A stretch of DNA of 64,000 bases from Metarhizobium sp964253915 (GTDB taxonomy: Bacteria > Pseudomonadota > Alphaproteobacteria > Rhizobiales > Rhizobiaceae). The DNA lies in assembly GCF_964253915.1 (NCBI RefSeq), contig NZ_CAXUSG020000001.1, positions 62,001-126,000 of the forward strand, read 5' to 3'. Below are positions 50,192-59,099 of this stretch, piece by piece (position 1 is the stretch's first letter; each line of letters starts with the position of its first letter). Both the position numbers and the translations under genes were made by a program. A model generated the notes under the pieces. The model saw nothing but the letters and a program-made list of their open reading frames with translations, did not search any database and was not told the origin of the DNA.

Positions 50192-51442
50192 ATGACCGTT
50201 TCCTCCTCGTCCCCCGTCGATCCCGTCAAACTCGAAAAGCTCGCGGAAACCGCCATCCGGGTGGGCCTGCAGCTGCAGAAGGGGCAGGATCTCGTCGTGA
50301 CCGCGCCGATCGCCGCCCTGCCGCTGGCGCGGCTGATCACCAAGCATGCCTATCTTGCCGGCGCCGGCCTCGTCACCACCTTCTATGCCGACGAGGAGGC
50401 GACGCTCGCCCGCTACCGCCATGCGCCTGACGAGAGTTTCGACAAGGCGTCCGGCTGGCTTTATGATGGCATGGCCAAGGCCTTTGCCAACGGTGCTGCC
50501 CGGCTGGCGATTGCCGGCGACAACCCGATGCTGCTGTCGGCCGAGGATCCGGCCAAGGTGGCGCGGGCAAACCGTGCCAATTCGATGGCCTACAAGCCGG
50601 CGCTGGAAAAGATCTCGAATTTCGACATCAACTGGAACATCGTCTCTTATCCCAATCCCTCCTGGGCAAAGCAGGTCTTCCCTGACCTGGCCGAGGATGA
50701 GGCGGTGCGCCGGCTGGCCGATGCGATCTTTGCCGCCTCGCGTGTCGATGTCGCCGACCCGATCGCCGCCTGGGCGGCCCACAACGCCGATCTTGGCAAG
50801 CGTTCCGCCTGGCTGAACGGCGAGCGTTTTGCCGCGCTGCATTTCACCGGTCCCGGCACCGATCTCACCGTCGGCCTGGCCGATGGCCACGAGTGGCACG
50901 GCGGCGCCTCCACCGCCAAGAACGGCATCACCTGCAATCCCAACATCCCGACCGAAGAGGTATTCACCACGCCGCATGCGCTGCGGGTCGAAGGACACGT
51001 ATCGAGCACCAAGCCGCTGTCGCACCAGGGCACGCTGATCGACGACATCCGCGTGCGTTTCGAGGCGGGCCGCATCGTCGAGGCCAAGGCGAGCCGTGGC
51101 GAAGAAGTGCTGAACAAGGTGCTGGATACGGACGAGGGTGCGCGGCGTCTCGGCGAAGTGGCGCTGGTGCCGCATTCCTCGCCGATCTCGAAAAGTGGCA
51201 TCCTGTTCTTCAACACGCTGTTCGATGAAAACGCCTCCTGCCACATCGCGCTCGGCCAGTGCTATTCGAAGTGCTTCCTCGATGGCGCCTCGCTCAGCCC
51301 GGAACAGATCGCCACGCAGGGCGGCAATTCCAGCCTGATTCACATCGACTGGATGATCGGCTCCGGCGACGTGGATATCGACGGCGTGACGGCGGACGGC
51401 AGCCGCGTTGCTGTCATGCGCAAGGGCGAATGGGCGCGGTAA
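50192..51442 (+). CDS. M29 family aminopeptidase
   Basis: 416 aa. Matches the thermophilic metallo-aminopeptidase family (AmpS/AmpT): EGHVSSTKPLSHQGTLIDDI, the metal-site region FNTLFDENASCHIALGQCY, and HIDWMIGSGDVDIDGV. A cytosolic two-metal exopeptidase that removes N-terminal residues. Start at ATG 50192 (MTVSSSSPVDPVKLEKLA); the longer open frame from 50063 is non-conserved. Confidence 0.92.
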   Translation: MTVSSSSPVDPVKLEKLAETAIRVGLQLQKGQDLVVTAPIAALPLARLITKHAYLAGAGLVTTFYADEEATLARYRHAPDESFDKASGWLYDGMAKAFANGAARLAIAGDNPMLLSAEDPAKVARANRANSMAYKPALEKISNFDINWNIVSYPNPSWAKQVFPDLAEDEAVRRLADAIFAASRVDVADPIAAWAAHNADLGKRSAWLNGERFAALHFTGPGTDLTVGLADGHEWHGGASTAKNGITCNPNIPTEEVFTTPHALRVEGHVSSTKPLSHQGTLIDDIRVRFEAGRIVEAKASRGEEVLNKVLDTDEGARRLGEVALVPHSSPISKSGILFFNTLFDENASCHIALGQCYSKCFLDGASLSPEQIATQGGNSSLIHIDWMIGSGDVDIDGVTADGSRVAVMRKGEWAR

Positions 51443-51476
51443 CGGCGCTTCTCATCGTCGACGGTCGGCCGGCACC

Positions 51477-52370
51477 TCAGCCGGCGCGGCTACCCGCCGG
51501 TTTGGCGCCGGCGGGCAGGCTTGCCTGCTGGCTTATCCACACGCTCGCCAGCACGGCGACAAAACCGGCGATCTGCAGCGGCGTCAGGCTCTGTCCGAGC
51601 AGCAGCCAGCCCAGCAGGGTAGCGACGAGCGGACTGAGGAACCCGAGCGAGGCTGCCGCCGAAGGCTCGATGCGTGAGAGGCCGCGAAACCACAGAAGAT
51701 AGGTGAAGGCAGCGCCGATCAGGCCGAGATAGGCCATGCCCAGCACATTTCCCATTGTCGGTGCCGGTAGCGCCGGCTCCAGCCACAGCACGAGCGGGAT
51801 CAGAAGCAGGCCGCCGGCCGTCAGCTGCCAAGCGGTGAAGGTGAGGCTGGAGACCGGCGGTTTCCAGTGCCGGGTCAGCACCGTGCCGAAGGCCATCGAT
51901 ACCGCACCGGCGAGCCCGGCCACGATGCCGATCGGATCGAGCGCCGCCCGGGGCGTCAGCACCAGCAGCGCGACACCAACAATGCCCGTCAATCCCGCCA
52001 CGACGGCCAGCGGCCGTATCTGTTTTGCCAGCACGATGCGCGACAGCGCGATGACGATCAGCGGCTGCACGGCGCCCACCGTGGCGGCCACGCCGCCGGG
52101 CAGGCGGTAGGCGGACACGAACAGCATCGCCCAGAAGAAGGAAAAGTTGAGCGCGCCAAGCACGAAGGTCCGCCCCCACCAGATGCCTTGCGGCAACTGG
52201 CGCACGAGCAGCAACAGCAGCAGGCCTGCCGGCAGGGCGCGCAGCAGCGATACGGTCAGCGGATAACCCGTCGGCAGGAAACTGGTGGTGACGTAATATG
52301 TGCTGCCCCAGATCGCCGGGGCGATGGCGGTCAGCAGCACGTCGACGACATGGCTCGAATTTGTCTTCAT
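51477..52370 (-). CDS. EamA/DMT-family transporter (second), MarR-controlled
   Basis: 297 aa, ten helices, two EamA repeats (IAPAIWGSTYYVTTSFLPTG; GAVSMAFGTVLTRHWKPP). Similar to drug/metabolite exporters of the YedA/RhaT group. Divergent from a MarR gene, with a palindrome over its predicted promoter (52400-52430), a common efflux-regulator arrangement. Starts at ATG 52370. Confidence 0.87.
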   Translation of the reverse strand: MKTNSSHVVDVLLTAIAPAIWGSTYYVTTSFLPTGYPLTVSLLRALPAGLLLLLLVRQLPQGIWWGRTFVLGALNFSFFWAMLFVSAYRLPGGVAATVGAVQPLIVIALSRIVLAKQIRPLAVVAGLTGIVGVALLVLTPRAALDPIGIVAGLAGAVSMAFGTVLTRHWKPPVSSLTFTAWQLTAGGLLLIPLVLWLEPALPAPTMGNVLGMAYLGLIGAAFTYLLWFRGLSRIEPSAAASLGFLSPLVATLLGWLLLGQSLTPLQIAGFVAVLASVWISQQASLPAGAKPAGSRAG

Positions 52371-52399
52371 CTCAATAATCTCGATCTCAAGATAAATTC

Positions 52400-52430
52400 A
52401 GCATAGCGACAAATATCTTGACGTCAAGAT
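52400..52430 (-). promoter_or_regulatory. promoter of the EamA gene with overlapping MarR operator
   Basis: On the minus strand TTGACG (52427-52422), 16 bp, TATGCT (52405-52400). The perfect 16-bp palindrome ATCTTGACGTCAAGAT (52415-52430) covers the -35 box, so a bound MarR dimer would block transcription of the exporter. Confidence 0.6.
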
Positions 52431-52470
52431 GTCCCGGTCTTATCGGAAAAGGATCACCGAGGGACGATGC

Positions 52471-52953
52471 ATGGACCACGTCGACAGAATTCTGGATCAG
52501 TGGCGGCGCGAGAGGCCGGACCTCGATGTCACCGCCATGGGCATCCTCGGCCGGCTGAAGCGGCTTTCGACCCATCTCTCCCGCGAGGTCGAGGTCGTCC
52601 TGCAGGAAAACGGCCTGTCGTCGTCGAGTTTCGACGTGCTGGCGACCTTGCGACGGTCCGGCGCGCCCTATCGCCTGTCGCCGGGGGATTTGCTGGCGAC
52701 AACCATGGTGACCTCGGGCACGATGACCAACCGTATCGACCAGCTGGAAAAGGCCGGGCTGGTGGAGCGCGTGGTCAATCCGGAGGATCGCCGCAGCGTG
52801 CTCATCGCCCTGACGGAAAAGGGTTTTGCCCTGGTCGAGAAGACGGTGACGGACCATGTCGCCAACCAGCACCGGCTGGTCGAAAGCCTGCCGGCAGAAA
52901 AGAAGGCGGCGCTCGACGGGCTGTTGCGCAAGCTGCTGGCTGCGTTCGAGTAA
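52471..52953 (+). CDS. MarR-family transcriptional regulator, divergent from EamA exporter
   Basis: 160 aa. Winged helix SSSSFDVLATLRRSG, TTMVTSGTMTNRIDQLEKAG and wing NPEDRRSVLIALTEKG. GAGGGACG precedes ATG 52471. Its start is 41 bp from the palindrome, so it probably controls itself and the exporter. The N-terminus (DHVDRILDQWRRERPDLD) is of the type found in MarR proteins that bind aromatic ligands; effector unknown. Confidence 0.9.
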   Translation: MDHVDRILDQWRRERPDLDVTAMGILGRLKRLSTHLSREVEVVLQENGLSSSSFDVLATLRRSGAPYRLSPGDLLATTMVTSGTMTNRIDQLEKAGLVERVVNPEDRRSVLIALTEKGFALVEKTVTDHVANQHRLVESLPAEKKAALDGLLRKLLAAFE

Positions 52954-52954
52954 G

Positions 52955-53034
52955 GCCGGAAATGCTCTATCCGTCTGTTTTCACGCGCTTCCGGACGCAA
53001 AGCCGCTCCGCAGTTTTGCTGGACTTGCTCTAAA
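52955..53034. repeat. two-hairpin palindromic repeat, copy R8
   Basis: GGAAATGCTCTATCCGTCTG, TTTTCACGCGCTTCCGGACG, CAAAGCCGCTCCGCAGTTTT and GCTGGACTTGCTCTAAA follow the R1/R5 order with the left arm truncated. It touches the stop codons of both flanking convergent genes. Confidence 0.75.
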
Positions 53035-53620
53035 TCTTCGACAGGGCCAGCCGGATCCGCTGCAGATGCGCCTTGCGTTTGGCATCCGTGTTGCGGTCCA
53101 TGTCGTAGAGGTTCATCATGCGGAAATCGACACCCTTGGCGCAGAAGGCCGCGATGCCGCGCCGGAGGATGCGGCGCACGGGATTGCCCATGTAGAGATG
53201 CACGATCCACCAGGGTGAGCCGGTGGTCGTCAGCGCCCAGAACAGCTTGATGTTGCCCAGTTTCGGCACGATGCGGCCGCCATCGGGATCGTGATCGAAG
53301 GCGACGCCGGGGGCGAAGACGCGATCGAAGAAGCCCTTGAGGATTGCCGGAAAATTGAACCACCACTGCGGAAAGACGAAGATCAGGCCTTCCGCCGCCC
53401 GCAAACGTGCCACGAGGTCCTCAACTGCGGAACCGTCGTAGGGCACGGTGTACTGGCTGCGCCGCTCGCTTTCCGTCAGTCTCGGGTCAAAACCCTCGCG
53501 GTAGAGATCGAGCATATCGACGCTGTGGCCGCCGGCCTCCAGCGTCTCCTTCGCCGTGCGGGCGACGGCGGCGGCAAAGCTGTCTTCCAGCGGATGGGCT
53601 AAAACCAGAAGCAGGTGCAT
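53030..53620 (-). CDS. NAD(P)H oxidoreductase, flavodoxin-like fold
   Basis: 196 aa. Flavodoxin_2 family (NQO/MdaB/KefF-like): LLLVLAHPLEDSFAAAVA, FVFPQWWFNFPAILKGFFDR and LTTTGSPWW line the FMN/FAD site. Probably a quinone or azo reductase using NAD(P)H. ATG 53620 is 3 bp from the xseA stop; an in-frame TTG at 53626 would overlap it (TTGA). Confidence 0.85.
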   Translation of the reverse strand: MHLLLVLAHPLEDSFAAAVARTAKETLEAGGHSVDMLDLYREGFDPRLTESERRSQYTVPYDGSAVEDLVARLRAAEGLIFVFPQWWFNFPAILKGFFDRVFAPGVAFDHDPDGGRIVPKLGNIKLFWALTTTGSPWWIVHLYMGNPVRRILRRGIAAFCAKGVDFRMMNLYDMDRNTDAKRKAHLQRIRLALSKI

Positions 53621-53622
53621 GG

Positions 53623-55233
53623 TCAAAACAGGTTCCCTTGCTCCGGCGGTTTTTCGGGCGTGGCCGGCTTTGCGCTGCGCTTGCGGGGCGCTGCAGGCGG
53701 CGTGTCAGCTGGCGGCGGCGGGCCGGCTTCGCCGCCGGTAACGGCGCTCACGCGGGCATCGGCGAACTGGATGGAGATCGCCGCGCCGGCGACAAGCGCC
53801 GCCGCCCGCGACACCGGCCTGTCGTCGGCATCGCGGATCACCGCATAGCCGCGCAGCAGCACGTTCTTGTAGGACAGCGACTGCAGCACCCGGTCCTGCG
53901 CCAGCACGTCGGCGCGCCAGCGGCGAAGCTGGTGGGCGAGCGTGCTGTCGGCATGCCGTCCCAGATTGGACAACCGGTCGCGGAAGCGCGCCACCTGGGT
54001 ATCGAGGCGTGCCGGCACCAGCCCGAGCACGGCATCCGCCCGCTTCAGCCGCGAACCGAGTTCGGCGGCGCGACGCTCGATGAAGCGCTCGATGCGGATC
54101 ATCCGGTCGTTCACCGTCTGGCGGCGTTCGTTAATGCGGCCGGTCAGCAACTCCGGCCGCAGATGGGCGGCGAACCGCTCGAAACCGCGGCGCTTGTTGA
54201 GGGTATTGAGCGACAGGCCACGCCCCAGGCCGGCGGCGGCCTCGTCGAAGCGCCGGCGCGGCAGAGCCAGCAACTGGTCGAGCGAGGGCAGCGCCCGCAC
54301 CAGCGAACGCAGGTTCTGGCGGCGCTGGTCCATGTGGCGGCCGGTGCCGCCCTGCAGCCGGGCGGAAAGTGCCGCAAGCTGCGACTGCAGCTCGGCCTTC
54401 ACAGGTACGGCCATTTCCGCCGCTCCGGTCGGGGTCGGCGCGCGCACATCGGCGGCATAATCGATCAGCGTCCAGTCGGTCTCGTGGCCAACGGCTGAGA
54501 TCAGCGGGATCCGGCTTTCCGCCGCCGCCCGGACGACGATCTCGTCGTTGAAGCTCCAGAGGTCTTCGAGACTGCCGCCGCCGCGGGCGACGATCAGCAC
54601 GTCCGGTCGCGGAATGGCGCCATCGGGCGAAAGCGCGTTGAAGCCGTGGATTGCATTGGCGACCTCCTGTCCGGACCCTTCGCCCTGGACCTTGACCGGC
54701 CAGAGCAGCACCCGCACCGGAAAGCGGTCGGAAATACGGTGCAGGATATCGCGGATGACCGCACCGGTCGGCGAGGTGACGACGCCGATCACCCGCGGCA
54801 GAAACGGCAGGCGCCGCTTGCGTTCGGGATCGAACAGGCCTTCGGCGGCAAGCTTGCGCTTGCGCTCCTCGATCAGCGCCATCAGCGCGCCGGCGCCGGC
54901 CGGCTCCAGGCTTTCGATGACGATCTGGTATTTCGATGAGCCCGGAAAGGTGGTGACCTTGCCGGTGGCGATGACCTCCATGCCTTCTTCAGGCCGGAAC
55001 TTTAGCCGGCTCATCGAACCTTTCCAGATCACGGCATCGATGCGGGCGCGGTCGTCCTTCAGCGAAAAATAGGCATGACCGGAGGAATGCGGGCCGCGAT
55101 AGCCGGAAATTTCGCCGCGCACCCGCACCTGGTCGAACGCCGTTTCCACCGTGCGCTTGATCGAGCCGGAGAGTTCCGAAACGCTGTATTCGGTCAGGTT
55201 CGAAGGGGTGTCGACGTCAAAGAGATTGGCCAT
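53623..55233 (-). CDS. xseA: exodeoxyribonuclease VII large subunit
   Basis: 536 aa. N-terminal OB-fold (EYSVSELSGSIKRTVETAF, VRGEISGYRGPHSSGHAYF), catalytic domain (VIGVVTSPTGAVIRDILHRI, DVLIVARGGGSLEDLWSFND, GHETDWTLIDYAADVRAPTP) and a long coiled-coil region. With XseB it degrades single-stranded DNA to oligonucleotides. The rhizobial Pro/Lys-rich C-terminal tail (AAPRKRSAKPATPEKPPEQ) is present. Start ATG 55233. Confidence 0.96.
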   Translation of the reverse strand: MANLFDVDTPSNLTEYSVSELSGSIKRTVETAFDQVRVRGEISGYRGPHSSGHAYFSLKDDRARIDAVIWKGSMSRLKFRPEEGMEVIATGKVTTFPGSSKYQIVIESLEPAGAGALMALIEERKRKLAAEGLFDPERKRRLPFLPRVIGVVTSPTGAVIRDILHRISDRFPVRVLLWPVKVQGEGSGQEVANAIHGFNALSPDGAIPRPDVLIVARGGGSLEDLWSFNDEIVVRAAAESRIPLISAVGHETDWTLIDYAADVRAPTPTGAAEMAVPVKAELQSQLAALSARLQGGTGRHMDQRRQNLRSLVRALPSLDQLLALPRRRFDEAAAGLGRGLSLNTLNKRRGFERFAAHLRPELLTGRINERRQTVNDRMIRIERFIERRAAELGSRLKRADAVLGLVPARLDTQVARFRDRLSNLGRHADSTLAHQLRRWRADVLAQDRVLQSLSYKNVLLRGYAVIRDADDRPVSRAAALVAGAAISIQFADARVSAVTGGEAGPPPPADTPPAAPRKRSAKPATPEKPPEQGNLF

Positions 55234-55497
55234 GGCGCCATCCTAGCCGATGACCGCGCCGTGGTCAGCAGCAAACCTCCGGCCCGTCCGCCTCTTCACC
55301 GAAAAAGCGGGGCGCACGGGGAAGATTTTCGCTGTCACAACGGATGTCGTTCTGTGTGCCCTCCGTGCACCTGCTGAACGATCTCAATCTTGTCAGTGGG
55401 TTGGGGTGCGCCGTGAGCGAAGCATCGTGTGCTGCGCCGAAAAGATCGTCCCCGCCGATCCCCGCGGCTTCGGCAGAACGCATCATGAGGGACCGTC

Positions 55498-55779
55498 ATG
55501 TCCAAGGAGCTTTCGATGGTCGACCGTTTTGCCAATACCCAAGCCTCGCTGTCCGGGCCTGCAAGCTCGGGCTTTTCGATCACGCCGAACGATGCGACCG
55601 ATCTCACGGAGACGGTCCGGGCGCTTTATGTCGGCGGCGGCGGCAATCTCAGCGTCACGATGTTGTCGGGTGAGGTGTTGACGCTGGCCAATGTCTTTGC
55701 CGGCTCGATCCTGCCGCTCAGGGCGGTGCGCGTGCGCGCCACCGGCACCACTGCCACCGATATCGTGGGTCTGGTCTGA
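55498..55779 (+). CDS. head spike base-like protein (GTA/phage)
   Basis: 93 aa. SITPNDATDLTETVRALYVG, GGNLSVTMLSGEVLTLANV and LPLRAVRVRATGTTATDIVG follow the pattern I recall for the spike base family named after R. capsulatus Rcc01079, which anchors head fibres on gene transfer agent particles. GAGGGACC precedes ATG 55498. The stop overlaps the start of the fibre gene by one base. Family assignment is from memory of the motif order. Confidence 0.65.
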   Translation: MSKELSMVDRFANTQASLSGPASSGFSITPNDATDLTETVRALYVGGGGNLSVTMLSGEVLTLANVFAGSILPLRAVRVRATGTTATDIVGLV

Positions 55780-57083
55780 TGGTCGATGCCCAGATCTCGT
55801 TGACCGGTTCCGGGCGTTCGCTGCCCTTCTGGGCGCGGCCGGCTGCCCTTGCTGCCGATCTTGCCGGCGGGCCGGCCAAACCGCCGGCCTTTGCCTTCGA
55901 TGCCCGGCGAAACGCCTGTGCGCTCACCAGCCTAGCGCCATCAAGCATTGCCGCGGCCACCGCAACCGCGATCGGCGACGCCGTCCGCCCGGTCGCCTTC
56001 GCGGATCTCTTTCTTTTTACCCGCGCCGGGACGGCCACCTATCTTGATGCCGACGGCACGGTCCGCACCGCAGCTGCCGACAGTCCACGTTTCGACTGGT
56101 CGAACGGCAGCCGGCAGTTTTTGGTCGAGGCGCAGGCGGCCAACCTTTTGCTGCAGTCGCGCAATCTCGCGGCTTCGCCCTGGACTGCCGTCGACATGGC
56201 ATCCGTCCGCGGCCAGCCGAGCCTCTTCGGCGATAACGATGCCTTCCGGCTGACGGGTGCATCTGCCGATGCCCGTTATTCCCAGTCGGTTTCGGTCACC
56301 GCCGGCCAGACCTATTGTTTCTGGGCGTGGATGAAACCGGGAACGGCGGCGCAATCCCGGCTGCAGGCCTATGACAGCGCCAATACCACCGGCTACGAAA
56401 TCACCGTCACCTGGTCCAGCCGCACTGCCGCCAGCACCGGAAGTGGTTCGGCCACACCTTTTGTCACGGCCTTTCCCGGTGGTTATTACCGTGTCGGCTT
56501 CAGTTTTGCGCCGGCCGGCGCGGCGTTGCTGCTGCAGCATTTCAGCGGTGCCGGCACAATGTTCTTCGACGGATTGCAGCTGGAAAGCGGCCCGGCGCCA
56601 TCGTCCTACGTGCCGACGACAACGGCGTCCGTGACACGCAGCGGCGATGTCTGCCGCTTCTCGCCAACTGCCGAAGCGGTGCTGCAGCGCGCCGCCGCCG
56701 GCATCGTTATCCGCGGGCAGGGGATGCGCGGGGCGTTCGGCGCCTTTGTCGGCGGATCTGCCATGTCGCGGCTCATCGGCTTCAACAGCACGCAGAACAG
56801 CCTCGTTTTTGGCGCGAGCAGCATTGTCACCCTGGCATCGGCTACCGCTCCCCTGCCGCCTTTCGGCGTTGCCGCTGCCTGGAACGGGTCGGGCAAAGCG
56901 GGATCCTATAATGGCGGGACGGTGCAAAATACGGCGGTAACGCTCGATACGACCCTGTCGAAGAGTTATCTCGGTCGCGCTGAGAGCGGCAACGTCTCTT
57001 CCGGCCACTATGATTTCATTGCAGTCTATCCGTTCCGCATGACAGATACCGCATTGCCGGCCAAGGCGGTGGCGCATCTTTGA
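55779..57083 (+). CDS. phage/GTA head spike fibre-like protein
   Basis: 434 aa, no signal peptide. The central part (FTRAGTATYLDADGTVRTAA, SRQFLVEAQAANLLLQSRNL) is the sequence style of phage head-fibre and tail-fibre proteins that precede a carbohydrate-binding beta-sandwich (here about 130-280: QSVSVTAGQTYCFWAWMKPG, LQLESGPAPSSYVPTTTASV). The C-terminal third is a second Gly/Ser-rich beta domain. Likely recognises a surface polysaccharide. Coupled to the spike base gene; no capsid or tail genes are in the window. Confidence 0.65.
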   Translation: MVDAQISLTGSGRSLPFWARPAALAADLAGGPAKPPAFAFDARRNACALTSLAPSSIAAATATAIGDAVRPVAFADLFLFTRAGTATYLDADGTVRTAAADSPRFDWSNGSRQFLVEAQAANLLLQSRNLAASPWTAVDMASVRGQPSLFGDNDAFRLTGASADARYSQSVSVTAGQTYCFWAWMKPGTAAQSRLQAYDSANTTGYEITVTWSSRTAASTGSGSATPFVTAFPGGYYRVGFSFAPAGAALLLQHFSGAGTMFFDGLQLESGPAPSSYVPTTTASVTRSGDVCRFSPTAEAVLQRAAAGIVIRGQGMRGAFGAFVGGSAMSRLIGFNSTQNSLVFGASSIVTLASATAPLPPFGVAAAWNGSGKAGSYNGGTVQNTAVTLDTTLSKSYLGRAESGNVSSGHYDFIAVYPFRMTDTALPAKAVAHL

Positions 57084-57093
57084 GATGCGCCAC
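57069..57093 (+). terminator. perfect hairpin across the fibre gene stop codon
   Basis: GTGGCGCATCT (57069-57079) pairs with AGATGCGCCAC (57083-57093) around a 3-nt loop; the TGA stop spans loop and stem. Lies between convergent genes. Confidence 0.6.
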
Positions 57094-57122
57094 GTCCGGC
57101 AATCCGGCCGGGCGCGATCAAA

Positions 57123-58973
57123 TCATTTCTCTTCCGGCCGAACACGGTAAAGCAGGAGGTCGGAACCTTCGGCAGCCGGCAGTGCTTCCAGATAGGCGGG
57201 GATTTTTCCGCGTGCCAGATCGGCATACAGTCCCTGTGGTTCCAGTTCGGCAAAATGCTGTGTCTGCCAGTCGCCGGGGCAATAGGCGATCACGGTGACG
57301 CCGGCGCCGCGCAAGAAGGACTGGGCCTGCTGCGGATTGGACAGGCCGATATACATCTCCGTCAAGATGCCACCCTGGTTGCGGTGATAGGGAGCCGACA
57401 GGATGCGGTGCGGCGTAAAACGCAGCATCGCCGCGCCGAGCTCGATGGATGACGCCACGACACCCGGCTCCAGTGCCGAAAGCTGCGCCAGTGCCGTTTG
57501 CGACATGCAGCGCGGGCCGGGTTTGGCTTCGGCAAAGGGCGAACGTTCGACAAGGCCTTTGACGCCCTGGGCGCCCAAAACGCCGCCAAGCGCCCAGGCG
57601 GAGGGTACGCAGAGAAACGCCATGACGATGTAAACGAAACCCGCCCCCATGTTTTCCGGATCGGCATTGGCGATGCGGCGGATCTCCATCAGAAGCAGCG
57701 CGAGCGGCAGGATGGCGAGCAGGTTGGGGAAGGCCGCCCCGCGCACCTGGAAGATCGCCACCGCGACGCTGACGAGCAGCAGGGCGCCGAGCACGGCATG
57801 CATTTCAACCCTGTCCCGCCGCCAGATGCGGAAGGCGCAGACAAAGAGCGCAAATATCCCCGTGCCGTAGAAACCGCCGACCGAGCCTGGATCCAATCGG
57901 GTGAGCTGGAACAGCGACTGCGCTTCGCTGACATTGGCAAGCCACAGATTGACGATCATCGGATCGAGGTCGCTCAGTGGATTGCCGAGGCATTGCGGCG
58001 CCAGCGTCACCAGCGCGCTGAGCACCATGATGCCGGAAGCGCCGAGTGCTGCCAGCCGCACCGGCATCGAAAAACCGTTGGCGGCAAAGGTCGAGGCAAA
58101 CAGCATGGTGGCGCCGACCGAGGTCAGGCCATAAAAGCCGAGCGACAGGCTGTCGCAGGTCACCAGGCCATAAAGACTAGGCGGGACGGTCGAAAAGAAG
58201 GCGACGGACATGCCGATGACGAGCGCGATGCAGAAGGCGCGCGTCGGGCGGGCGATATCGGCGCCATGCCAGGCCCACAGCCCGGCGACGATCAGGCAGG
58301 CGACGGCGACATGCGGCACGGTCTCGACGCCGACGGCAATCGCCAGCGCCACCGCAAGCCCGGCAATCGCAAAACTCGCCGGCCGGCGCTCAGGATCGAC
58401 CAGCATGGCGGCGATGATCGTCATCAGCAGCAGCTGGACATTGTGGTGATCGATGGCGCCCGGCAGGAAGCGGTTGCTGGTGATGAGATAGATGGCGGTC
58501 AGACCCATCGCCGCATGCATCACCGCGGTGCCGCCAATGCGCCGGCCGGCAAGCCCCATGACGAAAAGCAGCGCGACGGCCAAGCCCATCGGCCAGGCGG
58601 CAAGCGCTGCGGCTTCCGCCGCCGTATGCGGCAGGAACAGGTCGAAGAACGAGATCAGGTTGGCGATCGGCAGGTCGACGAGGCGCGACCAGTGCATCGG
58701 CGTGCCGCCTTCGAGGCCGAGCCGGTACTGCTGCATGTCGAACCAGTTCTGGCCGGCCAGCAGGTCGCGAACCTCGATCAGCCGCGTGACATCGTCATTG
58801 TCGGCGCCGACATAGTCATGGGAGCCCGGCAGGTTCAGCGCGGCGAGCACCAGCATGGTGATGATGCCGTAAAAGACCACGGCAAACCGCAGCTGGGCGA
58901 GCAGGCGCCCGGATGCCGGGCGCGAAGCCGCACCTCGGCCGGCAGTTTCCGTCGTCAGTGCCGCATTCGCCAT
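57123..58973 (-). CDS. GT-C-type polytopic membrane glycosyltransferase-like protein
   Basis: 616 aa with about 11-12 helices. The first periplasmic loop has GADNDDVTRLIEVRDLLAGQ (57-76) with acidic residues as in lipid-phosphate-sugar dependent GT-C enzymes (STT3, PMT, ArnT), followed by GGTPMHWSRLVDLPIANLIS. A soluble C-terminal domain of about 130 residues ends in SDLLLYRVRPEEK. Predicted to use a polyprenyl-phosphate sugar on the periplasmic side. Divergent from the GT2 operon. Specific donor and acceptor unknown. Confidence 0.7.
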   Translation of the reverse strand: MANAALTTETAGRGAASRPASGRLLAQLRFAVVFYGIITMLVLAALNLPGSHDYVGADNDDVTRLIEVRDLLAGQNWFDMQQYRLGLEGGTPMHWSRLVDLPIANLISFFDLFLPHTAAEAAALAAWPMGLAVALLFVMGLAGRRIGGTAVMHAAMGLTAIYLITSNRFLPGAIDHHNVQLLLMTIIAAMLVDPERRPASFAIAGLAVALAIAVGVETVPHVAVACLIVAGLWAWHGADIARPTRAFCIALVIGMSVAFFSTVPPSLYGLVTCDSLSLGFYGLTSVGATMLFASTFAANGFSMPVRLAALGASGIMVLSALVTLAPQCLGNPLSDLDPMIVNLWLANVSEAQSLFQLTRLDPGSVGGFYGTGIFALFVCAFRIWRRDRVEMHAVLGALLLVSVAVAIFQVRGAAFPNLLAILPLALLLMEIRRIANADPENMGAGFVYIVMAFLCVPSAWALGGVLGAQGVKGLVERSPFAEAKPGPRCMSQTALAQLSALEPGVVASSIELGAAMLRFTPHRILSAPYHRNQGGILTEMYIGLSNPQQAQSFLRGAGVTVIAYCPGDWQTQHFAELEPQGLYADLARGKIPAYLEALPAAEGSDLLLYRVRPEEK

Positions 58974-59099
58974 GCTGCCGGTCCTTTAACGCAATGCAAG
59001 AAGGTGACGGAAACCATGCCTTAACCTTCTCAAGAAATAGTAAAATCCAGACGTCGCGCGCAGTTTGCCGATGGTTTTCTTGAGTTGCAGGTAGAAATC

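Noticed and set aside
57498..59024. 508-codon plus-strand open frame opposite the GT-C gene
   Set aside because: Low-complexity His/Gln/Arg-rich shadow of a membrane protein gene; the minus-strand product has clear helices.
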